A DNA stretch of 64,000 nt from Streptomyces sp. NRRL S-244 (GTDB lineage: Bacteria; Actinomycetota; Actinomycetes; Streptomycetales; Streptomycetaceae): contig NZ_JOCX01000001.1 of assembly GCF_000717915.1 (NCBI RefSeq), forward strand, positions 186,001-250,000. Direction: 5' to 3'. The stretch's first letter is position 1; each line of letters starts with the position of its first letter. The notes below the pieces were generated by a model, which saw nothing but the letters and a program-made list of their open reading frames with translations, was not told where the DNA came from and did not search any database. The position numbers and the translations under genes were made by a program. Shown here in pieces: positions 25,706 through 34,109 of the stretch.

Positions 25706-26047
25706 ATGACAGCACACGAATCGTTCGACGATCGTCTCGACGACGACGACTACCCCGCTTACACCATGGGCCGGGCCGCAGCCATGCTAGGCACCACCCA
25801 AAGCTTCCTCCGCGCCATCGGAGAAGCCCGCCTCATCACCCCGCTCCGCTCAGAGGGCGGACACCGCCGTTACTCCCGTTACCAGCTGCGCATCGCCGCC
25901 CGCGCGCGAGAGCTCGTCGACCAGGGCACCCCCATCGAGGCGGCCTGTCGCATCGTCATCCTCGAAGACCAGCTCGCGGAAGCCCAGCGCATCAACGCCG
26001 AATACCGCCGCACCACCGGAACACCCAATCCACCATCCGCAGTGTGA
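25706..26047 (+). CDS. MerR-family transcriptional regulator
   Basis: A 113-aa regulator with ATG after GGAGAGAGG. The N-terminal acidic stretch is followed by a MerR HTH: YTMGRAAAMLGTTQSFLRAIGEARLI, then the wing RSEGGHRRYSRYQL (about residues 15-60). A helical dimerisation tail follows. There is no Cys cluster for metal sensing. It resembles the short HspR/BldC-like regulators of streptomycetes. Its own palindromic leader suggests autoregulation (inference). Confidence 0.85.
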   Translation: MTAHESFDDRLDDDDYPAYTMGRAAAMLGTTQSFLRAIGEARLITPLRSEGGHRRYSRYQLRIAARARELVDQGTPIEAACRIVILEDQLAEAQRINAEYRRTTGTPNPPSAV

Positions 26048-26209
26048 CGGCTGCGCCTACGAGCCAAGGATGCCGTGGGCCGGGGCGTTTCACAGCGGGA
26101 GCGACCGAGGCCGTGTGCCGTGCCGTACCCCGGCCGCCGGACGCGGCCGAACGGCACACGCAGCCAATCTCAGAGTCGGTGGGCGAGGGAAGCCTGAAGC
26201 CCTCCCCAC

Positions 26210-27268
26210 CCACCCGTCGTCGGGCGCCCCTCGCCGGCCTCTTCACCAACCCCTTGTCGCGGGCGGCGCGCACTCTGGCGTCGATGCCCCCGGCGACCTC
26301 CTGCTGACGCTCGTCGTCAGAGTGCTGGTTCGAGCGCAGCTGTCCTTGGTGCTTCTCGACAGCAGTCACCCCGCAGCCGGCAGGCCGAAGGCCGCCGAGC
26401 GCCCCCTGCCCTGGACGGGTGCGGTCCGGTTGCGGTCTGTGACCGCCCGGGTGACGGTGTGACAGGTATCGCTGTCGGTGATGTCCATGTGCCGACCAGA
26501 AAAGGGAAGCCGTATGCCTGCATCGCCACCGGTCTCGCCCTGACGATGGCCGCGACGGCTGGGTTGCTCTCCTACACCGCGCAGGCAGCCGAGTTGGCAC
26601 CCGCCGCGGGCTCCTCGCACAGCGTCTCCGCCCCGCAGGCCCCCGCGGCCGCGGCCGACACGTTGGCCGCACTCGCCGCGCTGGGCCGTGTCACCCAGGC
26701 CGCCGGCGCGCTTCCGCCTTCTCCGAAGACTGGCCGGCGCGCACCATCGTGCCATTCAGGATGGCCCCCGACTGGGGCGAGAGGGTGTGCCGGGTGTGAC
26801 GAAGGTCGTAGAAGGTGAAGTCATCGGGTAGGCCTGCCAGTTCCTCGGGCCGAGCCGGACCGTAAGCGGCGATGTAGACCATCAACCGCAGCGTGACCCG
26901 ATGGCCTTGGCGACGGCATCGACCTGGTCCACGGTGGCGGTGGACCACTCGGCCGGCGATTCCTTCCCCGCACCCTTGATCCGGCAGGGATTCCGTCTGA
27001 TCAACTCATCATCCTCGGCGGTCCCCATGATGGCGCTCAGTAGCCGGTACGACTTGGCGACGGTCGTCCCTCCGGTGACCTTGAGACGTTCCGCGCGCCA
27101 GGTGCGCACATGGGGCGGGGTGATCTGGTCAAGGTCCCGTTCCTCGAAGGTGGGCAGGATGTGCAGCCGCAGCAACCGCTGGTAGAGCTCGTCGGTGGTC
27201 TCCTCCAAACCGCGCTCGTCCACCCGCTGAACGGCGTACTCGCGGAAGTTGACCGCCCCCGCACTAGC
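26210..27268 (-). pseudogene. Tyrosine integrase, broken into three parts
   Basis: Reading leftward from 27268, the core-binding domain is present (RVDERGLEETTDELYQRLL to SRVTLRLMVYIAAYGPARPEELAGL, needing one frame change near 26890). A deletion then joins it to PDDFTFYDLRHTRHTLSPQSGA...VRAGQSSEKA (to about 26722). After a foreign segment of about 380 bp, the tail QHSDDERQQEVAGGIDARVR follows (26218-26330). The catalytic Tyr-containing join is destroyed. It is a close relative of the fragment at 7.5-7.8 kb. Confidence 0.75.
26490..26712 (+). pseudogene. N-terminal fragment of a secreted protein inside the integrase
   Basis: The rightward frame from GTG 26490 reads PTRKGKPYACIATGLALTMAATAGLLSYTAQAAE, a typical signal peptide, then about 40 Ala/Ser-rich residues. 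It then runs into integrase sequence at about 26712. Only the 5' end of the gene is present. It separates two parts of the integrase on the other strand, so it is a rearrangement product. Confidence 0.5.
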
Positions 27269-27409
27269 CGGTCAGGGGCCGTTCACGTGCGGTGGGTGTG
27301 TGTTTTGAACCCAGGGTGACTCGTGCCAGGACGGTTTTCAAGATGACTCAAGGGGGATGCTCACCCATTGAGGCTCCACCGACCTCTCCATCCAGGACCA
27401 GGCCGCACC

Positions 27410-28009
27410 TTAATAGATGGACAGTGGCGGTATTTTCACCCTCAAGCCGGCATCGCGCAAATGTTGCTGCCAGCGCGCCTCTATCTCTGCACGGCTGCGC
27501 CGGATCTCTCCCCACCCTTCGATGGAATCCGGCAATTCCTCCCCTCTAGCCCACGCTCCCATCAGCATCCGGGTCTCGTTTCTGGCCAGGAAGCCCACCT
27601 CTGCAGGTGAGTACGCGCCCACGTCACCTACTGCCGCAAGATCCAGGAAGTGACATATCTCGGCGACGCGTTGACGCAGCTCGCCATTGAGAATGAAGGA
27701 CTGCTCGAACCCCAAGACCGTGAATATCTTGGTGATGCTCAGCACGGTCTCTTCCCTGGGCTGATTCACGAGCCCGATAGGGTTCTCAAGATAGGCGGAG
27801 AGGATGCTTTCCACAGCACGCATCTCTCTGGCCCCCTTCTCCTTCCTGCTGTCGTCTTCAATGGCCTGGCGTCGAGCTATCTCGGCGTCCTCCAAATTTT
27901 CCCGTCGGGCTACCTGCGCTTGGCGGCGAGCCCCTATTCTTCCTATAGCGTCACCACTCAAGCCGATAAGTCCGCCGATGAGGACGGCGATAACTGTCCC
28001 CCATTCCAT
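27410..28009 (-). CDS. Membrane-anchored protein of unknown function
   Basis: A 199-aa protein starting at ATG 28007-28009, with GGGGAGGG just upstream. One N-terminal TM helix (about residues 5-20) is followed by a charged coiled-coil-like region rich in Arg/Glu/Ala (about 25-65) and a soluble helical domain. Codon use is less GC-extreme than in the neighbours, which suggests horizontal origin, and it sits next to the integrase wreck. No family is recognised. Confidence 0.65.
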   Translation of the reverse strand: MEWGTVIAVLIGGLIGLSGDAIGRIGARRQAQVARRENLEDAEIARRQAIEDDSRKEKGAREMRAVESILSAYLENPIGLVNQPREETVLSITKIFTVLGFEQSFILNGELRQRVAEICHFLDLAAVGDVGAYSPAEVGFLARNETRMLMGAWARGEELPDSIEGWGEIRRSRAEIEARWQQHLRDAGLRVKIPPLSIY

Positions 28010-28318
28010 ATTCCCTCCCCGTTTTAGAAACGATCCCGCAAGGACGCCTGTCGATATCGACCTGTGCAGGCGCGGACCGGTGCAACCCGCGGACCTAGGT
28101 GACGAGCAGCCTCCGACTAACCGTCCCCACGCACAAGAGTCAACATGCATCATCGTCAGCAACGGCCTCGGGCCGCTTCTGCCCCTCCGGGGCCTTGGCA
28201 GAGCTGGTGTGACCGTCGCTGACCGGTCTGGCCAGAGCTACGGGAGTCCCGGACCACTTGCCGCCGATTGGCCCCTGCTCGGCGGCCTTCTTCCCAGCAG
28301 GCCTGCATCGCGCGGCGG
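28010..28318. other. Intergenic, no gene recognised
   Basis: 309 bp between two leftward genes. It presumably holds the promoter of the membrane-anchored protein gene. No repeat or hairpin stands out. Confidence 0.4.
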
Positions 28319-28723
28319 CTACGACCGGGTGCCGGTGCGCTCCGACCAGCGGGTGGACAGCGCCTGGCCCAGCGCCAGCACGCTCAAGCCGAACATCAGG
28401 ATGCCCAGGGGGACATGGAACGACGGCATGTGCGCGACGCCCAGCACCACCTGCACCGAAGCGAGTACGAGGAAGCCGGACGCGTACAGGATGGGGCGGG
28501 GTGACCCGCCGCCCGGCCTCCACGCCAGGATCGTGGCGAGTACGTACAGCATCGACGCGCCGTACATCACCTTCGATCCGGCGTCGTGCAGTACGTAGCC
28601 GTGGGACGAGGACAGCAGCATTCCGGCGGTGACCGCCTGGAAGAAGAGGGCCAACGTCTGCAGGGCTACCGCGACCTGCGGGAACGTGACTCTGCCCTGT
28701 ACTGCCGTCGTCTGTGTGGCCAT
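28319..28723 (-). CDS. Four-TM membrane protein
   Basis: A 134-aa protein with four hydrophobic helices (about residues 15-38, 50-67, 78-97 and 103-120) and short loops. It is divergent from an ECF sigma factor gene with 171 bp between the starts, so the two may share regulation. Small integral membrane proteins of this kind are often targets of the adjacent ECF factor. The family is not recognised. Confidence 0.65.
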   Translation of the reverse strand: MATQTTAVQGRVTFPQVAVALQTLALFFQAVTAGMLLSSSHGYVLHDAGSKVMYGASMLYVLATILAWRPGGGSPRPILYASGFLVLASVQVVLGVAHMPSFHVPLGILMFGLSVLALGQALSTRWSERTGTRS

Positions 28724-28894
28724 GACGCGGTCCCCTCATCTGCCTCGCGGCGATGGATCAGTAGTGTCTCGGTGGTCCGACGACGCAGCTCCGCGAAATG
28801 TGAGGCGAAGCGCCGACCTCACACTCCGGTGCGGTGTTTCGTCGAAGTGTCGAGAGCGGAATCGGACGAGAAGAACCAGGGAGCGGTCGCGACC

Positions 28895-29848
28895 ATGAGC
28901 ACCCCATTCGAGCCAGGGCATGAACGGTCCGAGCCGGGCCTGAGCGCCGTCGTCGACGAGCGGCGCCAGCTGATCAATCTCGCCTACCGGCTGCTCGGTT
29001 CGCTGTCCGAGGCCGAGGACGCCGTGCAGGAGACCTACACCCGCTGGTACGCGATGTCGCGCCAACGGCAGGAGGCCATCGAGTCTCCCGGCGCCTGGCT
29101 GACGACGGTGGCCAGCCGCATCTGCCTGGACATGCTCGGCTCGGCGAGGGCCCGGCGCGAGCGCTACGTCGGCGCATGGATACCCGAGCCGCTGCCCGAC
29201 CGTACGGAGTGGTTCGGCGGATCGGCGAGCGGCGGCAGGACCGAGCCGGCCGACCCCGCCGACCGGATCACCCTGGACGAGTCGGTGAACATGGCCTTCC
29301 TCGTCGTGCTGGAGTCGATGACGCCGGCCGAACGGGTGGCGTTCATCCTGCACGACGTCTTCCGGTACCCCTTCGCCGAGGTAGCCGAGATCGTCGGCCG
29401 GACGCCCGCGGCCTGCCGGCAGCTGGCGTCCTCGGCCCGCCGGCGTATTGGCGCCGCGCAGGCTCCGGCGGCTGCGACGGCCGGGCAGGCGGGTCTGGTG
29501 CGGAATTTCAAGGAGGCGTGGGAGGCCAAGGACATCAAGGCCCTCGTCGACCTCCTCGACCCCGGCGCCACGATGACCGCCGACGGCGGCGGCATGGTCG
29601 GCACCGCCCTGCGCCCGGTCGAGGGCAGCGAGCGCATCGCCCAGTACCTGATCCACATCGCCGACAAGGCCCCTGGGCTGACGCTCCTGGAGCGGACGGT
29701 CAACGGCCGGCCCGGCCTGGTCGCCCAACACGCCGGCGTCACCGTCACCGTGGCGGCGTTCAGCCTCACTGGCGGCCGCATCACCCGCATCTGGGCGGTC
29801 CGCAACCCGGAGAAACTCCGTCCGTGGACCGAGAACGGACAGAGCTGA
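28895..29848 (+). CDS. SigJ-type ECF sigma factor with SnoaL-like C terminus
   Basis: A 317-aa protein. Sigma region 2 (about residues 20-90) has INLAYRLLGSLSEAEDAVQETYTRW and GAWLTTVASRICLDML. Region 4 (about 130-185) has LTPAERVAFILHDVFRYPFAEVAEIVGRTPAACRQLASSARRRI. A C-terminal SnoaL-like domain (about 200-310) replaces a separate anti-sigma factor in this group. It directs RNA polymerase to a small regulon, possibly the divergent membrane gene. Confidence 0.92.
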   Translation: MSTPFEPGHERSEPGLSAVVDERRQLINLAYRLLGSLSEAEDAVQETYTRWYAMSRQRQEAIESPGAWLTTVASRICLDMLGSARARRERYVGAWIPEPLPDRTEWFGGSASGGRTEPADPADRITLDESVNMAFLVVLESMTPAERVAFILHDVFRYPFAEVAEIVGRTPAACRQLASSARRRIGAAQAPAAATAGQAGLVRNFKEAWEAKDIKALVDLLDPGATMTADGGGMVGTALRPVEGSERIAQYLIHIADKAPGLTLLERTVNGRPGLVAQHAGVTVTVAAFSLTGGRITRIWAVRNPEKLRPWTENGQS

Positions 29849-30291
29849 CCCGGCGCCGTGAATGCGGTGACGCACCACAGGTCTGACCCGGGTCCTCCCC
29901 CGCCTTCACCACTCAGACCCGTCGGCAGGCCCCGGCCCCACAAGCAGCCATGCACTGGAGCCAACGAACATGCGCTGAGCCCCTCACTCTCGCGACCCTG
30001 GCGCGCGGCCGCGCCCGGCTGATCGCGGGTACGGCAGGGCTGCTGACCCTCGCGTCCTTCCTGACAACCCGGCTCGGCAATGTGCCGATCAACGGCTGAG
30101 GCAACCGCCAGCTGACCGGAAGCAGCCGCATTGGGGCTTGCACTCCCCGTTGCGCACGCGCTGCGGCCTCTCCTGTAGTCCCGTTGGAGTTCGGGCGATG
30201 CGGCGGCCCGGGGGGTCGTAGGAGTTCGTGGCCCCCGTGAGGCGGTTCTCCGCGTTCCAGATGTACGTCCTCGGCAGGTGCGGGTGGCCGG
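29849..30291. pseudogene. Two short gene remnants (DUF1772-like and RHS-like)
   Basis: Rightward at about 29985-30098, the frame reads RARLIAGTAGLLTLASFLTTRLGNVPIN, the end of a DUF1772-type membrane protein. Leftward at about 30158-30285, it reads YIWNAENRLTGATNSYDPPGRRIARTPTG, a YD-repeat/RHS core phrase. Both lack starts and flanking sequence. Confidence 0.45.
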
Positions 30292-31020
30292 TCAGGTTCG
30301 GTCGATGGTGGCCGTGTCCAGCGTGCCCGAGGTGATGCGGGTGGCGAGGTCGGAGAGTTTGATCCGGTGGGTACGGGCGTGGCGGCGCAGGGCGGTGAAG
30401 GCGGCGTCGGGGTCGGTCTGCCAGCGTTCCGCGAGGATGCCCTTGGCCTGTTCGATGGTGATGCGGCTGTTCAGTGCCGCCTCCAGCTGCTGGTGCTCGA
30501 CGGTCTGGCGGTCGATGGTGCGCTGCTGGAGGATGGCGATGGTGGCGACGTCGGCGAGGGTCTGGGCGAGGCGTACGTCGGCGGGGGTGAGGGTCCGGGT
30601 GCGCTCGTGGAAGAGGTTGAGGGCGCCGATCACCTGGTGGCGCAGGCGCATGGGCAGGGCATGGGTGGTGGCGAAGCCGGCCTCGCGGGCGCGGGCCGCG
30701 AACGCGGGGAAACCGACGGTGGCGGCCGGGGTGTTGAGGTCGACGTTGAGCCAGGTCTGCCCGGTGCGGTGGCATTCGACGCAGGGGCCCTCGTCGTGCT
30801 GGAGGGCGAAGAGTTCCAGCAGCCGTGTGTGCTCGTCGGAAGCGGCGATGAGCTGGAGGGTGTCGCTGTGGTCGACGAGCATGACGCCCGCGGCGGAGAC
30901 GTCGAGGAGCTCGACGCAGCGTTCGCACAGGCGCTGCAGGAAGTCGATCAGGTCGTAGTCGTCGAGCATGGTGTCGACGGCTTCGACGACGACTTCCAGG
31001 ACGCGGGTCTCGCGGTTCAT
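30292..31020 (-). CDS. GAF-ANTAR regulator
   Basis: A 242-aa protein. The GAF domain (about residues 25-165, including VSAAGVMLVDHSDTLQLIAAS and GFATTHALPMRLRHQVIGALNLFH) precedes an ANTAR domain (about 178-235) with ALNSRITIEQAKGILAERWQTDPDAAFTALRRHAR. ANTAR domains bind structured RNA and act as antiterminators. It is the second of two adjacent genes of the same architecture, 5 bp apart. Confidence 0.88.
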   Translation of the reverse strand: MNRETRVLEVVVEAVDTMLDDYDLIDFLQRLCERCVELLDVSAAGVMLVDHSDTLQLIAASDEHTRLLELFALQHDEGPCVECHRTGQTWLNVDLNTPAATVGFPAFAARAREAGFATTHALPMRLRHQVIGALNLFHERTRTLTPADVRLAQTLADVATIAILQQRTIDRQTVEHQQLEAALNSRITIEQAKGILAERWQTDPDAAFTALRRHARTHRIKLSDLATRITSGTLDTATIDRT

Positions 31021-31025
31021 GGCCT

Positions 31026-31757
31026 TCACTCCTTCGTTCGGCCAGATGCGTCCGGCTCCGGTTGTTCTCGAAAATGCACCCGTCGTGCCACCACGTCGGC
31101 GGCGACGTCCGCCACCGGGCGGTCGTGGCGGTAGGAGTAGGCGCGCAGGAGCAGCAGGGCCTGGGCGAGGGTGACGCCGGCCTGCACGCTGATCATGCCG
31201 GTGGCCTGGTGCACGGCCGCCCGGTGGAAGTTCGAGGGTTCCCCGGCAGTGGTCGGCCCCTGCCCCGTGGGGGGCTTGTCGAGGATGACGGCGAGCATGG
31301 CGGCCGCCAGGAGCCGGGCGTCCAGAAGGGCCGGGGCCGTCATGGGACCGGGCGTGGCGCGTTGGAAGGTCACCGTGCCCAGGCAGGCGCCGCCCAGGTG
31401 CAGGGGCATGCAGAACACGGTCCGGACGCCGAGCGCGACGGCTTCCGACACCAGCACCGGCCAGCGGTCCGCCGTCATCGTGTGCAGATCGGGCTCGGTC
31501 ACGGAGATGAGACCGGCGGCCGCGTCCCAGGCGGGCCCCTGTCCGAGGGTGAACTGCAGGTCCTCGAAGCGGGCGCTGACGCCCGGTGAGGACCAGACCA
31601 GCTCGCTGAAGCCCTGCGAGGTGGTGAGGGAGACCGCGATCCCGTCGAAGCCCAGCACGATCGCGCACCGGGTGGGGTCGCCGCCGAAGAAGTCCGCGCT
31701 GCCCACGTCGGGACGCAGGTCGGCGAGGACGGTGGCCATCTCCGGGCTGCCCGCCAT
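31026..31757 (-). CDS. GAF-ANTAR regulator, second copy
   Basis: A 243-aa protein. The GAF domain (about residues 20-165) is followed by an ANTAR region (about 178-230) with VHQATGMISVQAGVTLAQALLLLRAYSYRHDRPVADVAADVV. The start follows GGAGGTG. It is the first gene of the GAF-ANTAR operon. RNA targets are unknown. Confidence 0.85.
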   Translation of the reverse strand: MAGSPEMATVLADLRPDVGSADFFGGDPTRCAIVLGFDGIAVSLTTSQGFSELVWSSPGVSARFEDLQFTLGQGPAWDAAAGLISVTEPDLHTMTADRWPVLVSEAVALGVRTVFCMPLHLGGACLGTVTFQRATPGPMTAPALLDARLLAAAMLAVILDKPPTGQGPTTAGEPSNFHRAAVHQATGMISVQAGVTLAQALLLLRAYSYRHDRPVADVAADVVARRVHFREQPEPDASGRTKE

Positions 31758-32073
31758 GCGTCACACCTCCCCGCCCCGCCCCGGATCCCGCAGGCCGCGA
31801 GGTCATCTCCAGCCTAGACCTGGTCAAGGCCCCCCGGCGGGGCCTTCCGGAACGCCGGGTCCGGGCCGGGGCGTACCGATGTTTGTGCGTCAGTACGGAG
31901 AAACGTCACTCTCTCAGCGATCGGGTGAATGCGCTGCGTCACGGCTGCCGCTACGCCATATGTGTTGCCACCATGGGTCCCGGCCAGCCGTTCACGGCCC
32001 GTCACCGCTGTACGCCCGTGCCTCCTGCACGGGCCGTTGCAGTCGGCTCCGGGGCGTCGGCACGGCCGTCGGT

Positions 32074-32166
32074 GATCACCCAGACCCCGTGATCATCCGG
32101 TCCTCACAGCCACCCGGACCCCGTGGCTGCGGAGGGCGTGTCACCGATCACCCAGACCCCGTGATC
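32074..32166. repeat. Three 21-bp hairpins with a conserved loop
   Basis: Units at 32074-32094, 32108-32128 and 32146-32166. Each has 6-bp arms and a 9-nt loop CC(A/G)GACCCC. Units 1 and 3 have arms GATCAC/GTGATC. Unit 2 has AGCCAC/GTGGCT, so two or more stem pairs changed on both sides with pairing kept. Confidence 0.75.
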
Positions 32167-32186
32167 GTCCGTCCTGAACGAATGCC

Positions 32187-32234
32187 TGTACGAGTGGCTG
32201 TCTGAGTGGCTGTTTGAGTGGCTGTACGAGTGCG
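32187..32234 (+). repeat. 12-bp tandem repeat, four units
   Basis: The units read TGTACGAGTGGC, TGTCTGAGTGGC, TGTTTGAGTGGC and TGTACGAGTGCG. It lies 20 bp after the third hairpin. Confidence 0.85.
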
Positions 32235-32597
32235 CGGCCCGACGGCCGTGGCTTTCCGTGCCCTGGCTGTCGCGCCCGGGCACGGTCGACCGGTGGTTCC
32301 CGGGCCCACCCTCGGGGTGTGGGCGCGGGAGCCAACGGCTCTCCACCAGCAAGAACGGAACGCCTTCAGGGCCGATGGACACCGGGGCCCCGGGCACGCG
32401 ACTGCGTCGATCACGCTCGCCGTGGGCCGGGTCGGGTTGCTCGAGTCGCCTCACCGCGGCCGGACCGGCTGCGCGGGCCGCGGACGCCGTGACTCGGATC
32501 ACGGCGGCCGGGGCGGGTGGCATGTCACGTACGGGCCGGGGCCGTTGTCCACTGGGCGTACCCGTGAAGCCGTGCGGCCCGCCCCAGGAGGTTGACG

Positions 32598-33497
32598 ATG
32601 AGAGTCCTGCTCGCCGGAGCGACCGGTGCCATCGGCCGTCCGCTGACCCGCGCCCTGATACGCGGCGGGCACGAGGTGCTGGCCCTCGCCCGGACGGACG
32701 GCTCCGCCGCGGCCGTGCGCGCCCTCGGCGCGGAGCCCGTACGCGCCGACGCGCTGGACCGGGACGGCCTGCTGCGCGCCCTGGACGGTCTGGCGGCCGA
32801 CGCGGTGATCCACCAACTCACCGCGCTCAAGAGGCCCAAGCGGACGCTGACCGCGGACGATCCCGGCAACGTGCTGCGCGCGCGGGGCACGGCGAACCTG
32901 CTGGAGGCGGCCGGCGCCCTCGGGGCGGGCCGGTTCCTCACCCAGTCCCTCGTCCTCGGCTACGGCTACCACGACCACGGGGACCGGTTCGTCACCGAGG
33001 AGGACCCGTTCGGGGTCCGCGGCGGCGGCGTCGCCGACCACGTGATCACCGGCCTCCTGGAGGCCGAGGGGCGGCTCTTCTCCGCCGGTCACGTGGCGGG
33101 GACCGCGCTGCGGTACGGGGTGTTCTACGGCCCGGGGACCTGGTTCGACCCCACCCCGGGGAGCCGGGCCACGCCCGTCCCGATGGGCGGGGGCGGCGTG
33201 GTGCCGTGGGTCCACGTCGAGGACGCCGCCGAGGCCACCGTCGCCGCGCTGACGCGGGGCCGGGCGGGCGAGGCGTACAACATCGCCGACGACCGGCCGT
33301 CCCACTGGGGCGAACTCGCCGCGGCGCGCGGCGGACGACGGCTCCTGCTGCCCGGGTGGGCGCTGCGCCTCATGGTCCCGTACCTCGGGGCGCTCATGCT
33401 CGACACGCGGCTGCGGGTCTCGCACGCGAAGGCGACCCGCGAACTCGGCTGGACCCCCCGCTACCCGGACCACCGGGCGGGTATGCGCGCCGGCTGA
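32598..33497 (+). CDS. NAD(P)-dependent epimerase/dehydratase (extended SDR)
   Basis: A 299-aa protein. The Rossmann motif GATGAIG is at residues 8-14. The usual YxxxK position is not obvious: YGYHDHG and YGVFYGPGTWF are the nearest Tyr segments. An extended-SDR substrate domain forms the C-terminal third (VPWVHVEDAAEATVAAL, GEAYNIADD). The ATG follows AGGAGG by six bases. It probably acts on a nucleotide sugar or similar substrate. Confidence 0.82.
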   Translation: MRVLLAGATGAIGRPLTRALIRGGHEVLALARTDGSAAAVRALGAEPVRADALDRDGLLRALDGLAADAVIHQLTALKRPKRTLTADDPGNVLRARGTANLLEAAGALGAGRFLTQSLVLGYGYHDHGDRFVTEEDPFGVRGGGVADHVITGLLEAEGRLFSAGHVAGTALRYGVFYGPGTWFDPTPGSRATPVPMGGGGVVPWVHVEDAAEATVAALTRGRAGEAYNIADDRPSHWGELAAARGGRRLLLPGWALRLMVPYLGALMLDTRLRVSHAKATRELGWTPRYPDHRAGMRAG

Positions 33498-34109
33498 ACG
33501 GGGCGGCTCCACGGAGCCCGCCGCCATGGGGTCGGACCGGCAACGCATGGCGTCCGCACGTGACTTCGGACTCGGCTCCGCGGAGCGGGGTCGCCCACGG
33601 ACGCCCGCCGGTTCAGCCGTGCGGCAGCAGCGGATGCCCGGCTTCGGCGGCTGCGAAGTGCGCGTCCTTCTGATCGCAGCGCGCCCGGCGCACCGCCTTC
33701 GCCGCCGACCCCCCCGCCACGTCCGCCCGCGCGTCGAGGGCCGCGGGGCAGCTGAGCCGCCGGCCTCGCGCGCCAAGCGGATCAGGTCCGGCCCGTACGC
33801 GCCCGCTCCCCACTGTGACCGCGCAACCGATTCGCACGGGCGTGCGGGACATCCGCTTTCCTGACGCTGCGTCACCCATGCAGACCCTTTTTCCGATATG
33901 TGGGCTATTGCTGTGAAATATGCGTCAATACTGCCGGGTGACGGCGCATCATCGCCACGGGCAGGGAGTCACTCCGCGATCCCCGGCCCAGGTTGAGCCT
34001 GCGCGCCGGCGCAGGTAGGGAGCTTGCGGCCCTGAGCAGTCATCGTCGCGGGCGCTCGGAATCCTCCTGTGGGAGGACTGCGGATCGAAGCAACAAGAAA
34101 GGTCCTGCT
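33498..34109. other. Intergenic, no gene recognised
   Basis: About 610 bp. The second half (33880-33950) is AT-richer and probably contains the promoter of the collagen-like surface protein gene. No convincing frame is present. Confidence 0.45.

Larger units (their letters stand above)
31758..32597. other. Gene-free divergent region with hairpins and a tandem repeat
   Basis: 840 bp between the leftward GAF-ANTAR operon and the rightward epimerase gene. It contains three related 21-bp hairpins (32074-32166) and a 12-bp tandem repeat (32187-32234). The frames across it owe their length to GC bias and the repeat. Confidence 0.6.

Noticed and set aside
32104..32523. Leftward frame with a Ser-His-Ser-Tyr/Asn/Asp repeat
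   Set aside because: The repeat is the 12-bp tandem DNA repeat read in reverse; no ribosome site and no conserved flanks.
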